Assembly (NCBI RefSeq): GCF_049803835.1
Contig: NZ_JBNAGK010000012.1
Span: forward strand, 1-64,000
DNA from: Pacificoceanicola sp049803835
Lineage (GTDB): Bacteria > Pseudomonadota > Alphaproteobacteria > Rhodobacterales > Rhodobacteraceae
Length of the DNA stretch: 64,000 nt
Direction: 5' to 3'
The notes beneath the pieces were generated by a model, which was not told the origin of the DNA, searched no databases, and saw nothing but the letters and a program-made list of their open reading frames with translations. A program made the position numbers and the translations under genes. How positions within the stretch are numbered: the first letter of the stretch is position 1; each line of letters begins with the position of its first letter. This document shows, piece by piece, positions 41,184 through 50,212 of the stretch.

Positions 41184-41989
41184 CCGACATTGGCACCCGT
41201 TTCCGCGACCTCCACCGCCCCGGCGATCCCTTCATCCTGGCCAACGCCTGGGACATCGGCTCGGCAAGGATGCTGGCCGGTCTCGGGGCGCAGGCCATCG
41301 GCACCTCCTCCGCCGCCCATGCCTTCACGCTCGGTCGCCCGGACATGGGCCAGGTCACCCGCGACGAGGCCCTTACCCACGCGCAAACCCTTGTCAGCGC
41401 GGTCAATCTCCCCGTCTCCGGCGACTTCGAAAACGGCTTCGGCGAGGCGCCGGAGACCTGCGCCGAAACCGTCCGCCTGTCCTGCGAAGCCGGTCTGGCC
41501 GGTATATCCATCGAGGACACCGCCCTCCCGGACGATTCCCCCTACGATCGCGCCCTCGCCATCGAACGCATCCGCGCCGCAGCTGCCGCCGCCCGCGCGT
41601 TGCCCAGGGATTTCATCCTCTGCGCCCGCGCCGACGGTGTGATGAACGGCCACTATGACCTGACCGAAGCCATCGCCCGCATTCAGGGCTATGAGCAGGC
41701 CGGGGCCGACTGCGTCTATATCCCGCTCCCGCCGACCTTCGATGATGTGGCAACCATCTGCCAGTCCGTGAAAGTCTCGGTCAACGTTCTTGTCGCGGGC
41801 AAGTTCACGTCGCACCTCAGGCTGCAATATGCCAAGGTCGGCGTCGCCCGCCTCTCCCTCGGCTCTGCCCTCGCCCGCGCCACCCATCGCGTGATCCACG
41901 ACGCCGCCAGGAAGATGTTCGACGACGGCGACTTCTCCGGCCTCATGCCCTCCATCTCCGGCGCGGAGGTCGACAAACTCCTCACATGA
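41180..41989 (+). CDS. isocitrate lyase / PEP mutase family enzyme
   Basis: This 269-residue TIM-barrel protein cleaves or rearranges C-C or P-C bonds of small oxo-acids. Typical motifs are FILANAWDIGSARMLAGLGA, SGDFENGFGE, GISIEDTALPDD and ILCARADG. The catalytic cysteine of isocitrate lyase (KKCGH) is absent, so an oxaloacetate decarboxylase-, methylisocitrate lyase- or phosphonopyruvate hydrolase-like reaction is more likely. Coupled on both sides by four-base overlaps. Confidence 0.85.
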   Translation: MTDIGTRFRDLHRPGDPFILANAWDIGSARMLAGLGAQAIGTSSAAHAFTLGRPDMGQVTRDEALTHAQTLVSAVNLPVSGDFENGFGEAPETCAETVRLSCEAGLAGISIEDTALPDDSPYDRALAIERIRAAAAAARALPRDFILCARADGVMNGHYDLTEAIARIQGYEQAGADCVYIPLPPTFDDVATICQSVKVSVNVLVAGKFTSHLRLQYAKVGVARLSLGSALARATHRVIHDAARKMFDDGDFSGLMPSISGAEVDKLLT

Positions 41990-42315
41990 GCACGCCCATC
42001 TCCTCCATCCGAAACCTCGGCCCCGCCTTCGAGGAGGAGTGCATCCGCGCGGGCATCCCAGACGCCGAAACCCTGCGCGGGATCGGCGCACACGAAGCCT
42101 ACCGGCGGATGCTGGCCCACGGCACCCGGCCGCATTTCATCGGCTACTACGTGCTGCACATGGCGCTGCAGGGCCGACCGTGGAACGACTGCAAGGGCAA
42201 GGAGAAGGACGCGCTTCGGGCGCAGTTCGACAGCCTGAAAGCCGAAACCACTCCGAAAGCCCCGCCCGGCATCGAACGCATCCTCAACGAGATCGGCACC
42301 GGTGCGCGCCGCTGA
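41986..42315 (+). CDS. TfoX C-terminal domain protein
   Basis: This 109-residue protein has the TfoX_C fold: ISSIRNLGPAFEEECIRAGI, ETLRGIGAHEAYRRML and FIGYYVLHMALQGRPWND. In gammaproteobacteria TfoX/Sxy regulates competence, but stand-alone C-terminal domains are common elsewhere with unknown roles. It follows the PEP-mutase-like gene by overlap. Its closeness to the GTA cluster is noted, but no link is shown. Confidence 0.85.
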   Translation: MSTPISSIRNLGPAFEEECIRAGIPDAETLRGIGAHEAYRRMLAHGTRPHFIGYYVLHMALQGRPWNDCKGKEKDALRAQFDSLKAETTPKAPPGIERILNEIGTGARR

Positions 42316-42376
42316 CGCTGGCCAAGGCCCGCGACGTGCAGTAAGCCGACCCGAACCACAAGGAACGGAACGAGCC

Positions 42377-43219
42377 ATGAGCGCCCTCGACGGACTGCCC
42401 CCCCTGCGCGACGTGATCGCAACGCACGAGCTCCGCGCCAAGAAGAACCTCGGCCAGAATTTCCTTCTGGACCTCAACCTCACCGCCCGCATCGCGCGCA
42501 TCGCAGGCGACCTTTCGAAAACCGACGTCATCGAAGTCGGCCCCGGTCCCGGTGGCCTCACCCGGGGCTTGCTCGCCGAAGGCGCGCGCAAGGTCCTCGC
42601 CATCGAGAAGGACAGCCGCTGCCTGCCCGCACTGGCCCAGATCGCCGCGCATTACCCCGGGCGGCTGGAGGTGCTGGAAGGCGACGCGCTCAAGATCGAC
42701 CCTTTGGAATACCTTGAGCAGCCCATCGCGATCTGCGCGAACCTGCCCTACAACGTCGGCACCGAGCTGCTGATCCGCTGGCTGACCCCGGAGGACTGGC
42801 CGCCGTTCTGGTCCTCGCTCACGCTGATGTTCCAGAAGGAAGTCGCCGAGCGCATCACCGCCCAGCCCGGCTCAAAGGCCTACGGTCGTCTCGCCATCCT
42901 CACCCAATGGCGCGCGGATGCCCGCATCGCGCTCACCTTGCCGCCGGAGGCGTTTACCCCGCCGCCGAAGGTCTCCAGCGCCGTCGTCCACCTGACCGCC
43001 CTGCCGGAACCGCGCTTCCCGGCCGATCTCAAGACGCTGGAACGGGTCGTCGCCGCCGCCTTCAACCAACGCCGCAAGATGCTCCGCGCCTCGCTCAAGG
43101 GTCTGTCTCCGCAGATCGAGGAGCACCTGACCGCAGCAGGCATCGCCCCCACCGACCGCGCCGAACAGATCCCGCTGGAGAACTTCTGCGCCCTCGCCCG
43201 CAGCCTCAAGTCTGCCTGA
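42377..43219 (+). CDS. rsmA: 16S rRNA (adenine(1518)-N(6)/adenine(1519)-N(6))-dimethyltransferase
   Basis: RsmA (KsgA) dimethylates two adjacent adenines near the 3' end of 16S rRNA, a late step of small-subunit maturation. The motifs are KKNLGQNFLLDLNLTARI, EVGPGPGGLTRGLL (SAM binding), ANLPYNVGTEL (catalytic NLPY) and FNQRRKMLRASLK. Length 280 fits. It stands 61 bases after the TfoX_C gene. Confidence 0.97.
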   Translation: MSALDGLPPLRDVIATHELRAKKNLGQNFLLDLNLTARIARIAGDLSKTDVIEVGPGPGGLTRGLLAEGARKVLAIEKDSRCLPALAQIAAHYPGRLEVLEGDALKIDPLEYLEQPIAICANLPYNVGTELLIRWLTPEDWPPFWSSLTLMFQKEVAERITAQPGSKAYGRLAILTQWRADARIALTLPPEAFTPPPKVSSAVVHLTALPEPRFPADLKTLERVVAAAFNQRRKMLRASLKGLSPQIEEHLTAAGIAPTDRAEQIPLENFCALARSLKSA

Positions 43220-43233
43220 GGCCGCGCAGCGCA

Positions 43234-43254
43234 GTCCCGGACCTGATCCGGGAC
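43234..43254 (+). repeat. GTCCCGG/CCGGGAC hairpin after rsmA
   Basis: Seven-base arms enclose a seven-base loop. The same arms occur at 25116-25135 next to the GTA cluster, so this is a dispersed intergenic element. Confidence 0.5.
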
Positions 43255-43282
43255 CTCCTGCTTTCCAGCCGCGATCCAACGA

Positions 43283-43311
43283 AAAAGCCCGGGCACACGA
43301 CCCGGGCTTTT
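43283..43311. terminator. bidirectional terminator between rsmA and the DUF4167 gene
   Basis: AAAAGCCCGGG (43283-43293) and CCCGGGCTTTT (43301-43311) form an 11-base stem with T-runs on both strands. It lies between two convergent genes and should serve both. Confidence 0.9.
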
Positions 43312-43328
43312 CCACAAATCCAGTTAGC

Positions 43329-44015
43329 TTACTCTGCCGCGTCCGGCGGCGTATCCGCCGCCACCGGGGCGCTCTCGCCTTCCGGCACCTTCTTCGCGCG
43401 CGGCTTGCGCGGCGCACGCGGCTTCTTCGGCTTGGGCTTCTCCTCGGCCGCCTCCGCAGGCTTGTCCGCCTTCGATTCAGGCGTCTCCACGAGACCCGGA
43501 CCATCGTCTTCCGACTCGTCCGACGCGCTCATGTCGAGAATGTCCGGCTGATCGCCCATGCCCGCAGGCTCATGGCGCGGCGCCCGTTTCGGACGCGGCT
43601 GGTGCTGCGGCTCCTGGGCCTCCGCCACGTCGGGCTGGCTCTCGCCCTCGTCGTCACCGCGCGGCCCGCGCGTTGCATCACGGTCCGCCCGCTCGCGGTC
43701 CCGCTGCGCCTGCCGCTCGCGGTTCTCGCGCTCCTGCTGCTCGCGCTTGGCGTCGAGTTCCTTCTGCGCCTCGCTCAGCAGACGCAGGTAATGCTCCGCG
43801 TGTTGCTGGAAGTTCTCCGTCGCAACCCGGTCATTGCCAAGGGCGGAATCTCGGGCCAACTGGTTGTACTTGTCGATGATCTGCTGCGGCGTACCGCGCA
43901 CCTTGCCCTCGGGGCCGTTGCTGTCGAACACACGGTTGACGACGTTGCCCAGCGAGTTGGAATTGTTGCGGTTGCGGTTGTTCTTGTTCCGCGAACGAGA
44001 TTTGGAAGATCGCAT
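43329..44015 (-). CDS. DUF4167 domain protein, likely RNA/DNA-binding
   Basis: The 228-residue protein starts with an Arg/Asn/Ser-rich stretch (MRSSKSRSRNKNNRNRNN) and the DUF4167 core (RVFDSNGPEGKVRGTPQQI, KYNQLARDSALGNDRVATEN, FQQHAEHYLRLLSEAQ). A low-complexity charged middle and a Lys/Pro/Ala-rich tail (KPKPKKPRAPRKPRAKK) follow. The family is alphaproteobacterial. Composition suggests nucleic-acid binding; the function is unknown. ATG 44013-44015 puts the core at the standard position. Confidence 0.9.
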   Translation of the reverse strand: MRSSKSRSRNKNNRNRNNSNSLGNVVNRVFDSNGPEGKVRGTPQQIIDKYNQLARDSALGNDRVATENFQQHAEHYLRLLSEAQKELDAKREQQERENRERQAQRDRERADRDATRGPRGDDEGESQPDVAEAQEPQHQPRPKRAPRHEPAGMGDQPDILDMSASDESEDDGPGLVETPESKADKPAEAAEEKPKPKKPRAPRKPRAKKVPEGESAPVAADTPPDAAE

Positions 44016-44223
44016 GTTCTTGACTGTCCAGCCTGCTTTTCGACTGTTTCGTGACCTTTGCGGTGCATCCTGCACCAGGAAGAATCAGGTCACCTGAATG
44101 TTGGCTTGGTGTCGGGCGCGACCGCAGGTCAAGCGATCAAGCCATCCGACGGAACTTTCTAAACACGGATGGGGGACGCGGGGCAAGGAGAAATACCTGA
44201 CTTCCGTCGATTTGACGCGGTTT

Positions 44224-45072
44224 TCAGCCGGTTTTTACGCCATGCGTGCCCAGGACCACACGATCACGGCCATCGAGATCGGGAATCACCGTCAGTCCGG
44301 TCAGCCCGGCCCCCGCCATCAGCGCCGCCACATCGGCGCCCTGCGTCGGCCCGATCTCGACGATCAGCCGCCCGCCCGGCTCCAGGTGCCGCATCACGCT
44401 GGCACAAATCGCGCGATAGGCGTTGAGCCCGTCCGCCTCGTCGGTGAGCGCCATGCGTGGCTCGTGATCCCGCACCTCCGGGGCCAGCCCCGCCATCTCG
44501 CCCCGGGCGATATAGGGCGGGTTGGAGACGATCAGGTCGAAGGTATCCTGCCAGTCCAGCGGCGTGAACCAGCTGCCGGCCCGCAGATCCGCCCGCTCTT
44601 CCAGCCGCAGTGCATTGCGGTTCCAGAACGCCACGTTCAGCGCCGCCTCGCTCAGATCGGTCCCGACCCCCACCGCCCGCTCCCGCTCCGCCAGCAGCGT
44701 GAGCAGGATGCAGCCCGACCCGGTTCCCAGGTCCAGAACCGCGGCGAAAGGCTCCGCCAGGGCCACCTCGATCAATGTCTCGGTCTCCGGGCGTGGATCG
44801 AGCACCTCCGGCGTCACCAGCCACTCCCGCCCGTAGAACTGCCGCCGCCCGGTCAGATGGCTCACCGGCACCCGCTCGGCGCGGCGTTCGATCATCACGT
44901 TGAAAACCACTTCGAGGTCCGGCTCGACAGGCTCCGGCAGGAACAGCGTCAACCGCCCCGGCGGCACCTTGAGCACATGCGCCAGAAGCCGCCGCGCGTC
45001 GCGCCCCGCGTCCGGCACCCCGGCAGCCACCAGCGTCGCCGTCCCGCGCGCAACAAGCTCAGCGCCGCGCAT
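44224..45072 (-). CDS. prmC: peptide chain release factor N(5)-glutamine methyltransferase
   Basis: PrmC methylates the GGQ glutamine of release factors. SAM binding is at AVLDLGTGSGCILLTLL, and the catalytic NPPY is in VSNPPYIARGEM. The N-terminal helical domain includes DARRLLAHVLKVPPGRL. Its substrate gene prfA lies directly upstream, 78 bases away, with a paired-hairpin element in between. ATG 45070-45072 gives 282 residues. Confidence 0.95.
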   Translation of the reverse strand: MRGAELVARGTATLVAAGVPDAGRDARRLLAHVLKVPPGRLTLFLPEPVEPDLEVVFNVMIERRAERVPVSHLTGRRQFYGREWLVTPEVLDPRPETETLIEVALAEPFAAVLDLGTGSGCILLTLLAERERAVGVGTDLSEAALNVAFWNRNALRLEERADLRAGSWFTPLDWQDTFDLIVSNPPYIARGEMAGLAPEVRDHEPRMALTDEADGLNAYRAICASVMRHLEPGGRLIVEIGPTQGADVAALMAGAGLTGLTVIPDLDGRDRVVLGTHGVKTG

Positions 45073-45098
45073 CGCGGGCCCTCCGACACTCCCGCGGC

Positions 45099-45144
45099 CA
45101 AGGTTCTTCACAGGACCTTGCAAGGTCCGTCCACGGAAATTGCG
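45099..45144. repeat. paired-hairpin element between prfA and prmC
   Basis: CAAGGTTC/GGACCTTG (45099-45120) is followed by a hairpin with TCCGT/ACGGA stem (about 45121-45143). The 16-base perfect palindrome GGACCTTGCAAGGTCC spans their junction at 45113-45128. The layout matches the elements at 38007, 54472 and 60083. Confidence 0.55.
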
Positions 45145-45150
45145 CCCGGA

Positions 45151-46200
45151 TCATCCTTCCATCTCCGCCAGCAGCGCCGCCTGATGCTCCGCCGTCAGCG
45201 CATCGACGATCTCGTCGATGTCGCCCTGCAGGATCTGGTCGAGCCGGTACAGCGTCAGCCCGATCCGATGGTCCGTCATCCGGCCCTGCGGGAAGTTGTA
45301 AGTTCGGATGCGCTCGGACCGATCCCCGGACCCCACCTGGCTTTTCCGGTCCGATGCCCGCGCGCTGTCGATCTTCTGCCGCTCTGCATCATACAGCCGC
45401 GCGCGCAACACCTGCATGGCGATCTCGCGATTCCGGTGCTGCGATTTCTCCGACGATGTCACCACGATCCCTGTCGGGATATGCGTGATCCGCACCGCCG
45501 AATCCGTGGTGTTCACGTGCTGGCCACCCGCACCCGAGGAACGCATCGTGTCGATCCGGATATCACCCGGGTTGATGGCAATATCGACCTCCTGCGCCTC
45601 CGGCAGCACCGCGACCGTCGCCGCAGAGGTATGGATGCGTCCGCCGCTCTCCGTTTCCGGCACGCGCTGCACCCGGTGCACGCCGCTTTCGAACTTCAGC
45701 CGGGCAAAGACGCCCTCGCCTGCGATCCGCACCACGAGCTCCTTGAGCCCGCCAAGGTCGCTCGCCTGCTCCTCGATCACATCCCACTTCCAGCCCTTGG
45801 TCTCGGAATAGCGTTGGTACATCCGCGCGAGGTCTGCCGCAAAAAGGGCCGCCTCGTCGCCGCCTGTGCCGGGCCGGATCTCCAGAACCGCTGGCCGGGC
45901 ATCCGCAGCATCCTTGGGCAGCAGCGCCAGCTGGACGGCCCGCTCCGCTTCCGGCAGCTTCGCCTTCAAGGTCGGCAGTTCCTCCTCCGCCAGGGCCCGC
46001 ATTTCCGGGTCCGACAACATCGCCTGCGCTTCCGCCAGATCGGCCAGCAAGGTCTCGTAGGCACCGATTTGCGCCACCACGGGCTTCAGCTCCGCATATT
46101 CGCGGCCAAGCTCCGCAATGTCGCCGGTGCCCGCGCTCATGCGGGCCTCGACGAACTCCAGACGTTCCTTGATCTGCTGCAGGCGTTCACTCGGGATCAT
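45151..46200 (-). CDS. prfA: peptide chain release factor 1
   Basis: RF1 ends translation at UAA and UAG. The catalytic GGQ is in RSSGAGGQHVNTTDSAVR, and codon recognition should be near the region after SGVHRVQRVPETESGGRIHT. The length of 349 is typical. It matters for the in-frame TAG in the dedA gene, since RF1 reads that codon and is intact here. prmC follows. Confidence 0.97.
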   Translation of the reverse strand: MIPSERLQQIKERLEFVEARMSAGTGDIAELGREYAELKPVVAQIGAYETLLADLAEAQAMLSDPEMRALAEEELPTLKAKLPEAERAVQLALLPKDAADARPAVLEIRPGTGGDEAALFAADLARMYQRYSETKGWKWDVIEEQASDLGGLKELVVRIAGEGVFARLKFESGVHRVQRVPETESGGRIHTSAATVAVLPEAQEVDIAINPGDIRIDTMRSSGAGGQHVNTTDSAVRITHIPTGIVVTSSEKSQHRNREIAMQVLRARLYDAERQKIDSARASDRKSQVGSGDRSERIRTYNFPQGRMTDHRIGLTLYRLDQILQGDIDEIVDALTAEHQAALLAEMEG

Positions 46201-46231
46201 GCGGCGTGCATTGCCCGGAAAATCAGCCGGG

Positions 46232-46639
46232 TCAACCCTCTGCGGCGCGCAGCTCCTCGAGCCAGCCGTCCACGCGCGCGCGGTTCACCCCCAGGTCGGA
46301 GGTGCCGAACCGCTGCCGCGCGAAAATCTCGATCTGCCCGTCCGACTCCTGCACCGTGGTGTAATCCGGGAATCCCATCCACAGGCTGCGCGTGACATAG
46401 GTCGCGCGTCCGTCCTCCGGGCCTCCGGCGAGCACTTCGGTGCGCGGCGTCGCGAGAATTATGCCGTTCAGACGGGCAAACCGGCCCTCGTCCGCTTCGA
46501 TCCTGCGCCGCACGCCGCTCGCAAGATCCTGGTCCGCGGTGACCATCGGATCGACGTTCCACACCGCGGGATCGGAGGGCGCAAAGCGAATCCACGCCAG
46601 CCCGCCGATCACAAGTATCAGAATCGCAAAGAAAATCAT
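46232..46639 (-). CDS. DUF1499 family protein with N-terminal membrane helix
   Basis: The 135-residue protein has one membrane helix (MIFFAILILVIGGLAWIRF) and a DUF1499-like domain (PRTEVLAGGPEDGRATYVTR, FPDYTTVQESDGQIEIFARQ, FGTSDLGVNRARVDGWLEEL). Function is unknown. The start at 46639 begins right at the helix; an ATG at 46693 adds 18 residues and cannot be excluded. It lies 31 bases before prfA and may be co-transcribed. Confidence 0.8.
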   Translation of the reverse strand: MIFFAILILVIGGLAWIRFAPSDPAVWNVDPMVTADQDLASGVRRRIEADEGRFARLNGIILATPRTEVLAGGPEDGRATYVTRSLWMGFPDYTTVQESDGQIEIFARQRFGTSDLGVNRARVDGWLEELRAAEG

Positions 46640-46806
46640 GCGCACGTGGGTGCTCCGGCTCTCACCAATGTCTTCCATCCCCGGGACCGGCATGACACGG
46701 GTCCGGGGGCGGAGGAAAGGGCCTCGCTCGAAATTGACACAAACCCGCCGATCTGGCCCTTATCGGCGTCAGTTTTCCGCCGATGGCCGGGCTTGACAGT
46801 CGCGGA

Positions 46807-47766
46807 TCAGCGGCGCGTCCACCCCCAGAGGCACAGCAGTTCCGTCGCCACATGGGCCGCCGCCGTGGCTGTCATGTTCGCGTGATCGAAGGGCGGAGAG
46901 ACCTCCACCACGTCTCCGCCGACCATGTTGATGCCCTTCAGTGCCCTGAGCATGTGCAGCGCCTGCCAGCTGGCAAGCCCGCCACTCACCGGCGTGCCGG
47001 TTCCGGGCGCAAAGGCCGGATCGAGCGCGTCGATGTCGAAGGTGACATAGACCGGATGGTCCCCGACGATCTCTTTGACGTTTTCCATCAAGGATTCCGG
47101 CGTGTTGCGATGACATTCCGGGGCATCGAAGATGTGGAAGCCACGCGTGTCCGGGTTGTCGGTCCGGATGCCGATTTGCACCGAGCGGTCCGGCACAACG
47201 GTGCCTTCCTTCGACGCCTTGTACAGGAACGTCCCGTGATCCACCCGGGAAAAGTCGTCATCTGCCCAGGTATCGGTGTGAGCATCGAACTGTATCACAC
47301 TGAGCGGACCGTATTTTTCGGCATGGGCCCGCAAGCACCCGAGCGTGACCGAGTGATCCCCACCCAGCACGATGCACCCGGTATCCGTGGCCAGTATGCC
47401 ACCCACATGCGCCTTGATCCGTGCCGGCACCTCGGATGGCATAGCGTAGTCGAAAGCCATGTCGCCGTAATCCGCGATGGCAAACTCGCTCAACACGTCG
47501 TAGCCCCAGCCATAGGGCGAGTCGCACTGTTGCAGGAGCGAGGCTTCGCGGATGGCACGCGGCCCGAGTCGCGTGCCGGGGCGGTTGGTCACCGCCTGGT
47601 CGAACGGCAGACCGGTGACCGCCACGTCCGCATGCGTCAAGTCCTTCGTATACCGCCGTCGCAGGAATGAGGCCGCGCCGGCGAAGGTGTTCTCGAACGA
47701 GAGCCCTTTCAGATCCTCGCGCATAAACGCTTGATCTATCGAATCTTTTGCGTCTTCGAGTGCCAT
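46807..47766 (-). CDS. speB: agmatinase / ureohydrolase family protein
   Basis: This 319-residue arginase-fold enzyme binds two manganese ions. Ligand motifs are VLGGDHSVT, IQFDAHTDTW and FDIDALDPAFAPGTGTP. The family includes agmatinase, guanidinobutyrase and guanidinopropionase; the exact substrate cannot be assigned. It lies 29 bases from an M20 amidohydrolase in the same direction, which may share a nitrogen-catabolic pathway. Confidence 0.88.
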   Translation of the reverse strand: MALEDAKDSIDQAFMREDLKGLSFENTFAGAASFLRRRYTKDLTHADVAVTGLPFDQAVTNRPGTRLGPRAIREASLLQQCDSPYGWGYDVLSEFAIADYGDMAFDYAMPSEVPARIKAHVGGILATDTGCIVLGGDHSVTLGCLRAHAEKYGPLSVIQFDAHTDTWADDDFSRVDHGTFLYKASKEGTVVPDRSVQIGIRTDNPDTRGFHIFDAPECHRNTPESLMENVKEIVGDHPVYVTFDIDALDPAFAPGTGTPVSGGLASWQALHMLRALKGINMVGGDVVEVSPPFDHANMTATAAAHVATELLCLWGWTRR

Positions 47767-47795
47767 TGGGTTTTCCTTGTTGTCTCCGGCGGAGT

Positions 47796-48950
47796 TCAGA
47801 TCCGGTGCCGCCGCTCGATCAGCCGGGCAAAGAAACTCGCCCCGATCGGCGCAGCGGAATCGTTGAAATCGAAGGCCGGGTGGTGCACCGACGGTCCTTT
47901 ACCCTGTCCGAGGAACAGGAAACAGCCGGGCCGTGCGTTCAGCATGTAGGAAAAATCCTCCGCCCCCATTTCCGGCGGCAGATCATCGACGACGCGGTTC
48001 GACACCTCGCGCGCAATTTCGACCGCAAAGGCCGTCTGCGCGGCGTGGTTGACCGTCGGCGGATAGCCTTTTCTGTAGTCGAGTTCGGCACTTACCCCGT
48101 AACTCATCGCCTGCCCCGTCACGATCTCGGCAATCCGGCGCTCCGCCAGGTCGCGGACTTCGAGGGACAGGTTGCGGACGGTGCCGCCAAGCTCGACGGA
48201 TTCGGGGATGATGTTGAACGCCGTGCCGCCGTGCATCATCGTCAGGGACACCACGATGGAGCCGAGCGGATCGACCTCACGGGACACAAGTGCCTGTAAT
48301 GCCGAGCCAATTGCCAAGGCGCAGGGCATCGGATCGCGGCAGTCCTGCGGGTAGGCCGCATGGCCTCCCTTGCCCTTGACGGTGATCACGAAGTCGTCCA
48401 CCGCCGCCATGATCGGTCCGGGACAGGTGCGGAACTCGCCCAGATCGCCATAGGGATCGGTGTGCAGGGCATAGACCTCCTCGACGCCGAACCGCTCCAT
48501 GATGCCCTCTTCGACCATCATGCGCCCACCGCCGATCGTTTCTTCGGCAGGCTGGAAGATCAGAACAACTTTGCCCCGGAAGTTTCTGGTTTCACTCAGA
48601 TATTTTGCCGCACCCAGCAACATGGACGTATGTCCATCATGGCCGCAGGCGTGCATGCGCCCCGGGATGGTACTGGCCCAGTCCGCTCCCGTCATCTCAT
48701 CCATCGGCAACGCGTCCATGTCAGCCCGGAGCCCGGTCACCGGCCCGTCTCCGCGGCCGTGGATCACCCCGACAACACCGCTGGTTGCAATGCCTGCGTG
48801 AATTTCGTCCACACCAAAACTTTTGAGATTTTGCACAACGAATTCAGCGGTTTGAAAGCACTCCAACGACAATTCCGGATGCATGTGCAGATGCCGCCGC
48901 CAGCCTGCCATCTCATCCGCAAAGCCTGCGATGCTGTTCACGATGGCCAT
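47796..48950 (-). CDS. M20 family amidohydrolase (hippurate hydrolase-like)
   Basis: This 384-residue zinc-dependent peptidase-family enzyme probably removes an acyl group from an amino acid. The motifs are GLRADMDALPMDEM, HACGHDGHTSMLLGAA, FQPAEETIGGGRMMVEEG and a C-terminal EMGAEDFSYM. The ATG at 48948-48950 gives the common N-terminus (WRRHLHMHPELSLE). It precedes the agmatinase-type gene and is divergent from mazG. Confidence 0.92.
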   Translation of the reverse strand: MAIVNSIAGFADEMAGWRRHLHMHPELSLECFQTAEFVVQNLKSFGVDEIHAGIATSGVVGVIHGRGDGPVTGLRADMDALPMDEMTGADWASTIPGRMHACGHDGHTSMLLGAAKYLSETRNFRGKVVLIFQPAEETIGGGRMMVEEGIMERFGVEEVYALHTDPYGDLGEFRTCPGPIMAAVDDFVITVKGKGGHAAYPQDCRDPMPCALAIGSALQALVSREVDPLGSIVVSLTMMHGGTAFNIIPESVELGGTVRNLSLEVRDLAERRIAEIVTGQAMSYGVSAELDYRKGYPPTVNHAAQTAFAVEIAREVSNRVVDDLPPEMGAEDFSYMLNARPGCFLFLGQGKGPSVHHPAFDFNDSAAPIGASFFARLIERRHRI

Positions 48951-49025
48951 CGGCGACTCCTTTCTGGACTCCCCGTCCACAATCCCGCATCCCTCTGACA
49001 GAGCAGAAAAACCGGGGGTGATGCA

Positions 49026-49832
49026 ATGACTGATGAGCTGGTTCACGATCCGAAGGGGGGGATGCCGCGGCTCCTGGAGATCATGCGGCGGCTCAGGGAC
49101 CCGCAGACCGGATGCCCCTGGGACCTGGAGCAGGATTTCGCCACGATTGCCCCCTATACCATTGAAGAGGCTTACGAAGTTGCCGATGCCATCGAGCGGG
49201 AGGCCTGGGCCGAGTTGAAAGGCGAGCTTGGCGATTTGCTGTTTCAGTCGGTTTTCCATGCGCAAATGGCTGAGGAAAAGGGGTTTTTCAATTTCAACGA
49301 CGTCGCGGACACGATGAGTGACAAGATGGTCGCCCGTCATCCCCATGTCTTTGGGAGCGAGAGCCGGGACAAATCCGCCGAGCAGCAGACCCGCGATTGG
49401 GAAGCCATAAAAGCCCTTGAACGCAAAGAGAAAAAACGGAGCGGCGTGCTGGATGACGTGGCCTTGGGGCTGCCGGCGCTGATGCGGGCGGTGAAACTTC
49501 AAAAACGCGCTGCAAGGGTCGGATTTGATTGGCCTTCCACCGATCAGGTCATCGACAAGATCGTCGAGGAGGCCCAGGAGTTGCGTGAGGCGAAGAACCC
49601 GGCGCATGCCTTTGAAGAGTTTGGAGATTTGCTGTTTGTCATGGCCAATCTCGCCCGCCACATGCAGATCGACCCGGAGGAGGCCCTGCGGGCCGCCAAT
49701 GCCAAGTTCACAAGGCGTTTCAGGTACATAGAGGCCGAACTTGCAACGCAAGGCCGGACACCGGACGACAGCGACCTCGCCGAGATGGATGCGCTCTGGG
49801 ACAAGGCCAAGGCGCAGGAAAAGGCGCATTAA
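49026..49832 (+). CDS. mazG: nucleoside triphosphate pyrophosphohydrolase
   Basis: MazG hydrolyses NTPs to NMPs and pyrophosphate and may protect against aberrant nucleotides or lower ppGpp during starvation. Both MazG domains are visible: PQTGCPWDLEQDFATIAPYT, EEAYEVADAIE and ELGDLLFQSVFHA, then KIVEEAQELREA and FGDLLFVMANLARH. The 268-residue length is typical. The ATG is 75 bases from the divergent M20 gene. Confidence 0.95.
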   Translation: MTDELVHDPKGGMPRLLEIMRRLRDPQTGCPWDLEQDFATIAPYTIEEAYEVADAIEREAWAELKGELGDLLFQSVFHAQMAEEKGFFNFNDVADTMSDKMVARHPHVFGSESRDKSAEQQTRDWEAIKALERKEKKRSGVLDDVALGLPALMRAVKLQKRAARVGFDWPSTDQVIDKIVEEAQELREAKNPAHAFEEFGDLLFVMANLARHMQIDPEEALRAANAKFTRRFRYIEAELATQGRTPDDSDLAEMDALWDKAKAQEKAH

Positions 49833-50146
49833 CCTCTCGCAGATCTTGTCAGTCCATTACGGCACCGACCGCCGGGGTTAACGCGGCGCACGCCGGAAAC
49901 CGTCAGAATTCCGCTAGACGACGAACCATATCTTGTACCCGCCCCGGTACATTCCACCACGGGTGAAGAGACTGTGAACGTTCACGCGACGCCGTTAACC
50001 GGCGTTTGGTGCGATTCCATCCGAGTTTCGTACAGATTGCCCCAGCGCGACTCGGCTCGCGCGCCGGTCCACCGTTGCGCCAAAGATTTTTCCTTAACCC
50101 CTGAGACTTTCTCCGATCACGGAGGCGCGACCGGCGCCGCGCCCTC
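49833..50146. other. non-coding region upstream of the iron-binding protein gene
   Basis: About 380 bases separate mazG from the next gene. The first part has no convincing frame, tRNA or strong terminator. Several GTTAAC motifs occur, but not with the 7-base spacing of a CtrA site. The last 65 bases hold the promoter and Iron-Rhodo-box described separately. Confidence 0.6.
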
Positions 50147-50175
50147 TTGACCTGATAATTTTTGTCAGGTTTAAC
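50147..50175 (+). promoter_or_regulatory. promoter with an Iron-Rhodo-box in the spacer
   Basis: TTGACC (50147-50152) and TTTAAC (50170-50175) form a -35/-10 pair with a 17-base spacer. The spacer contains TGATAATTTTTGTCA (50153-50167), an exact TGA-N9-TCA Iron-Rhodo-box, extended to CTGA...TCAG. Such boxes mediate iron repression in Rhodobacterales, probably through IscR- or RirA-type Rrf2 regulators. Binding here would block RNA polymerase. Confidence 0.8.
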
Positions 50176-50212
50176 GCGGGCAGCGAAACACTTCACCAGA
50201 CGAGGAGACACC

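Noticed and set aside
41986..42315. TfoX_C protein as a GTA or competence regulator
   Set aside because: Only physical closeness supports this; it is translationally tied to metabolic genes running the other way.
49833..50146. Small gene or tRNA in the mazG-downstream gap
   Set aside because: No frame with a ribosome binding site and no cloverleaf could be drawn.
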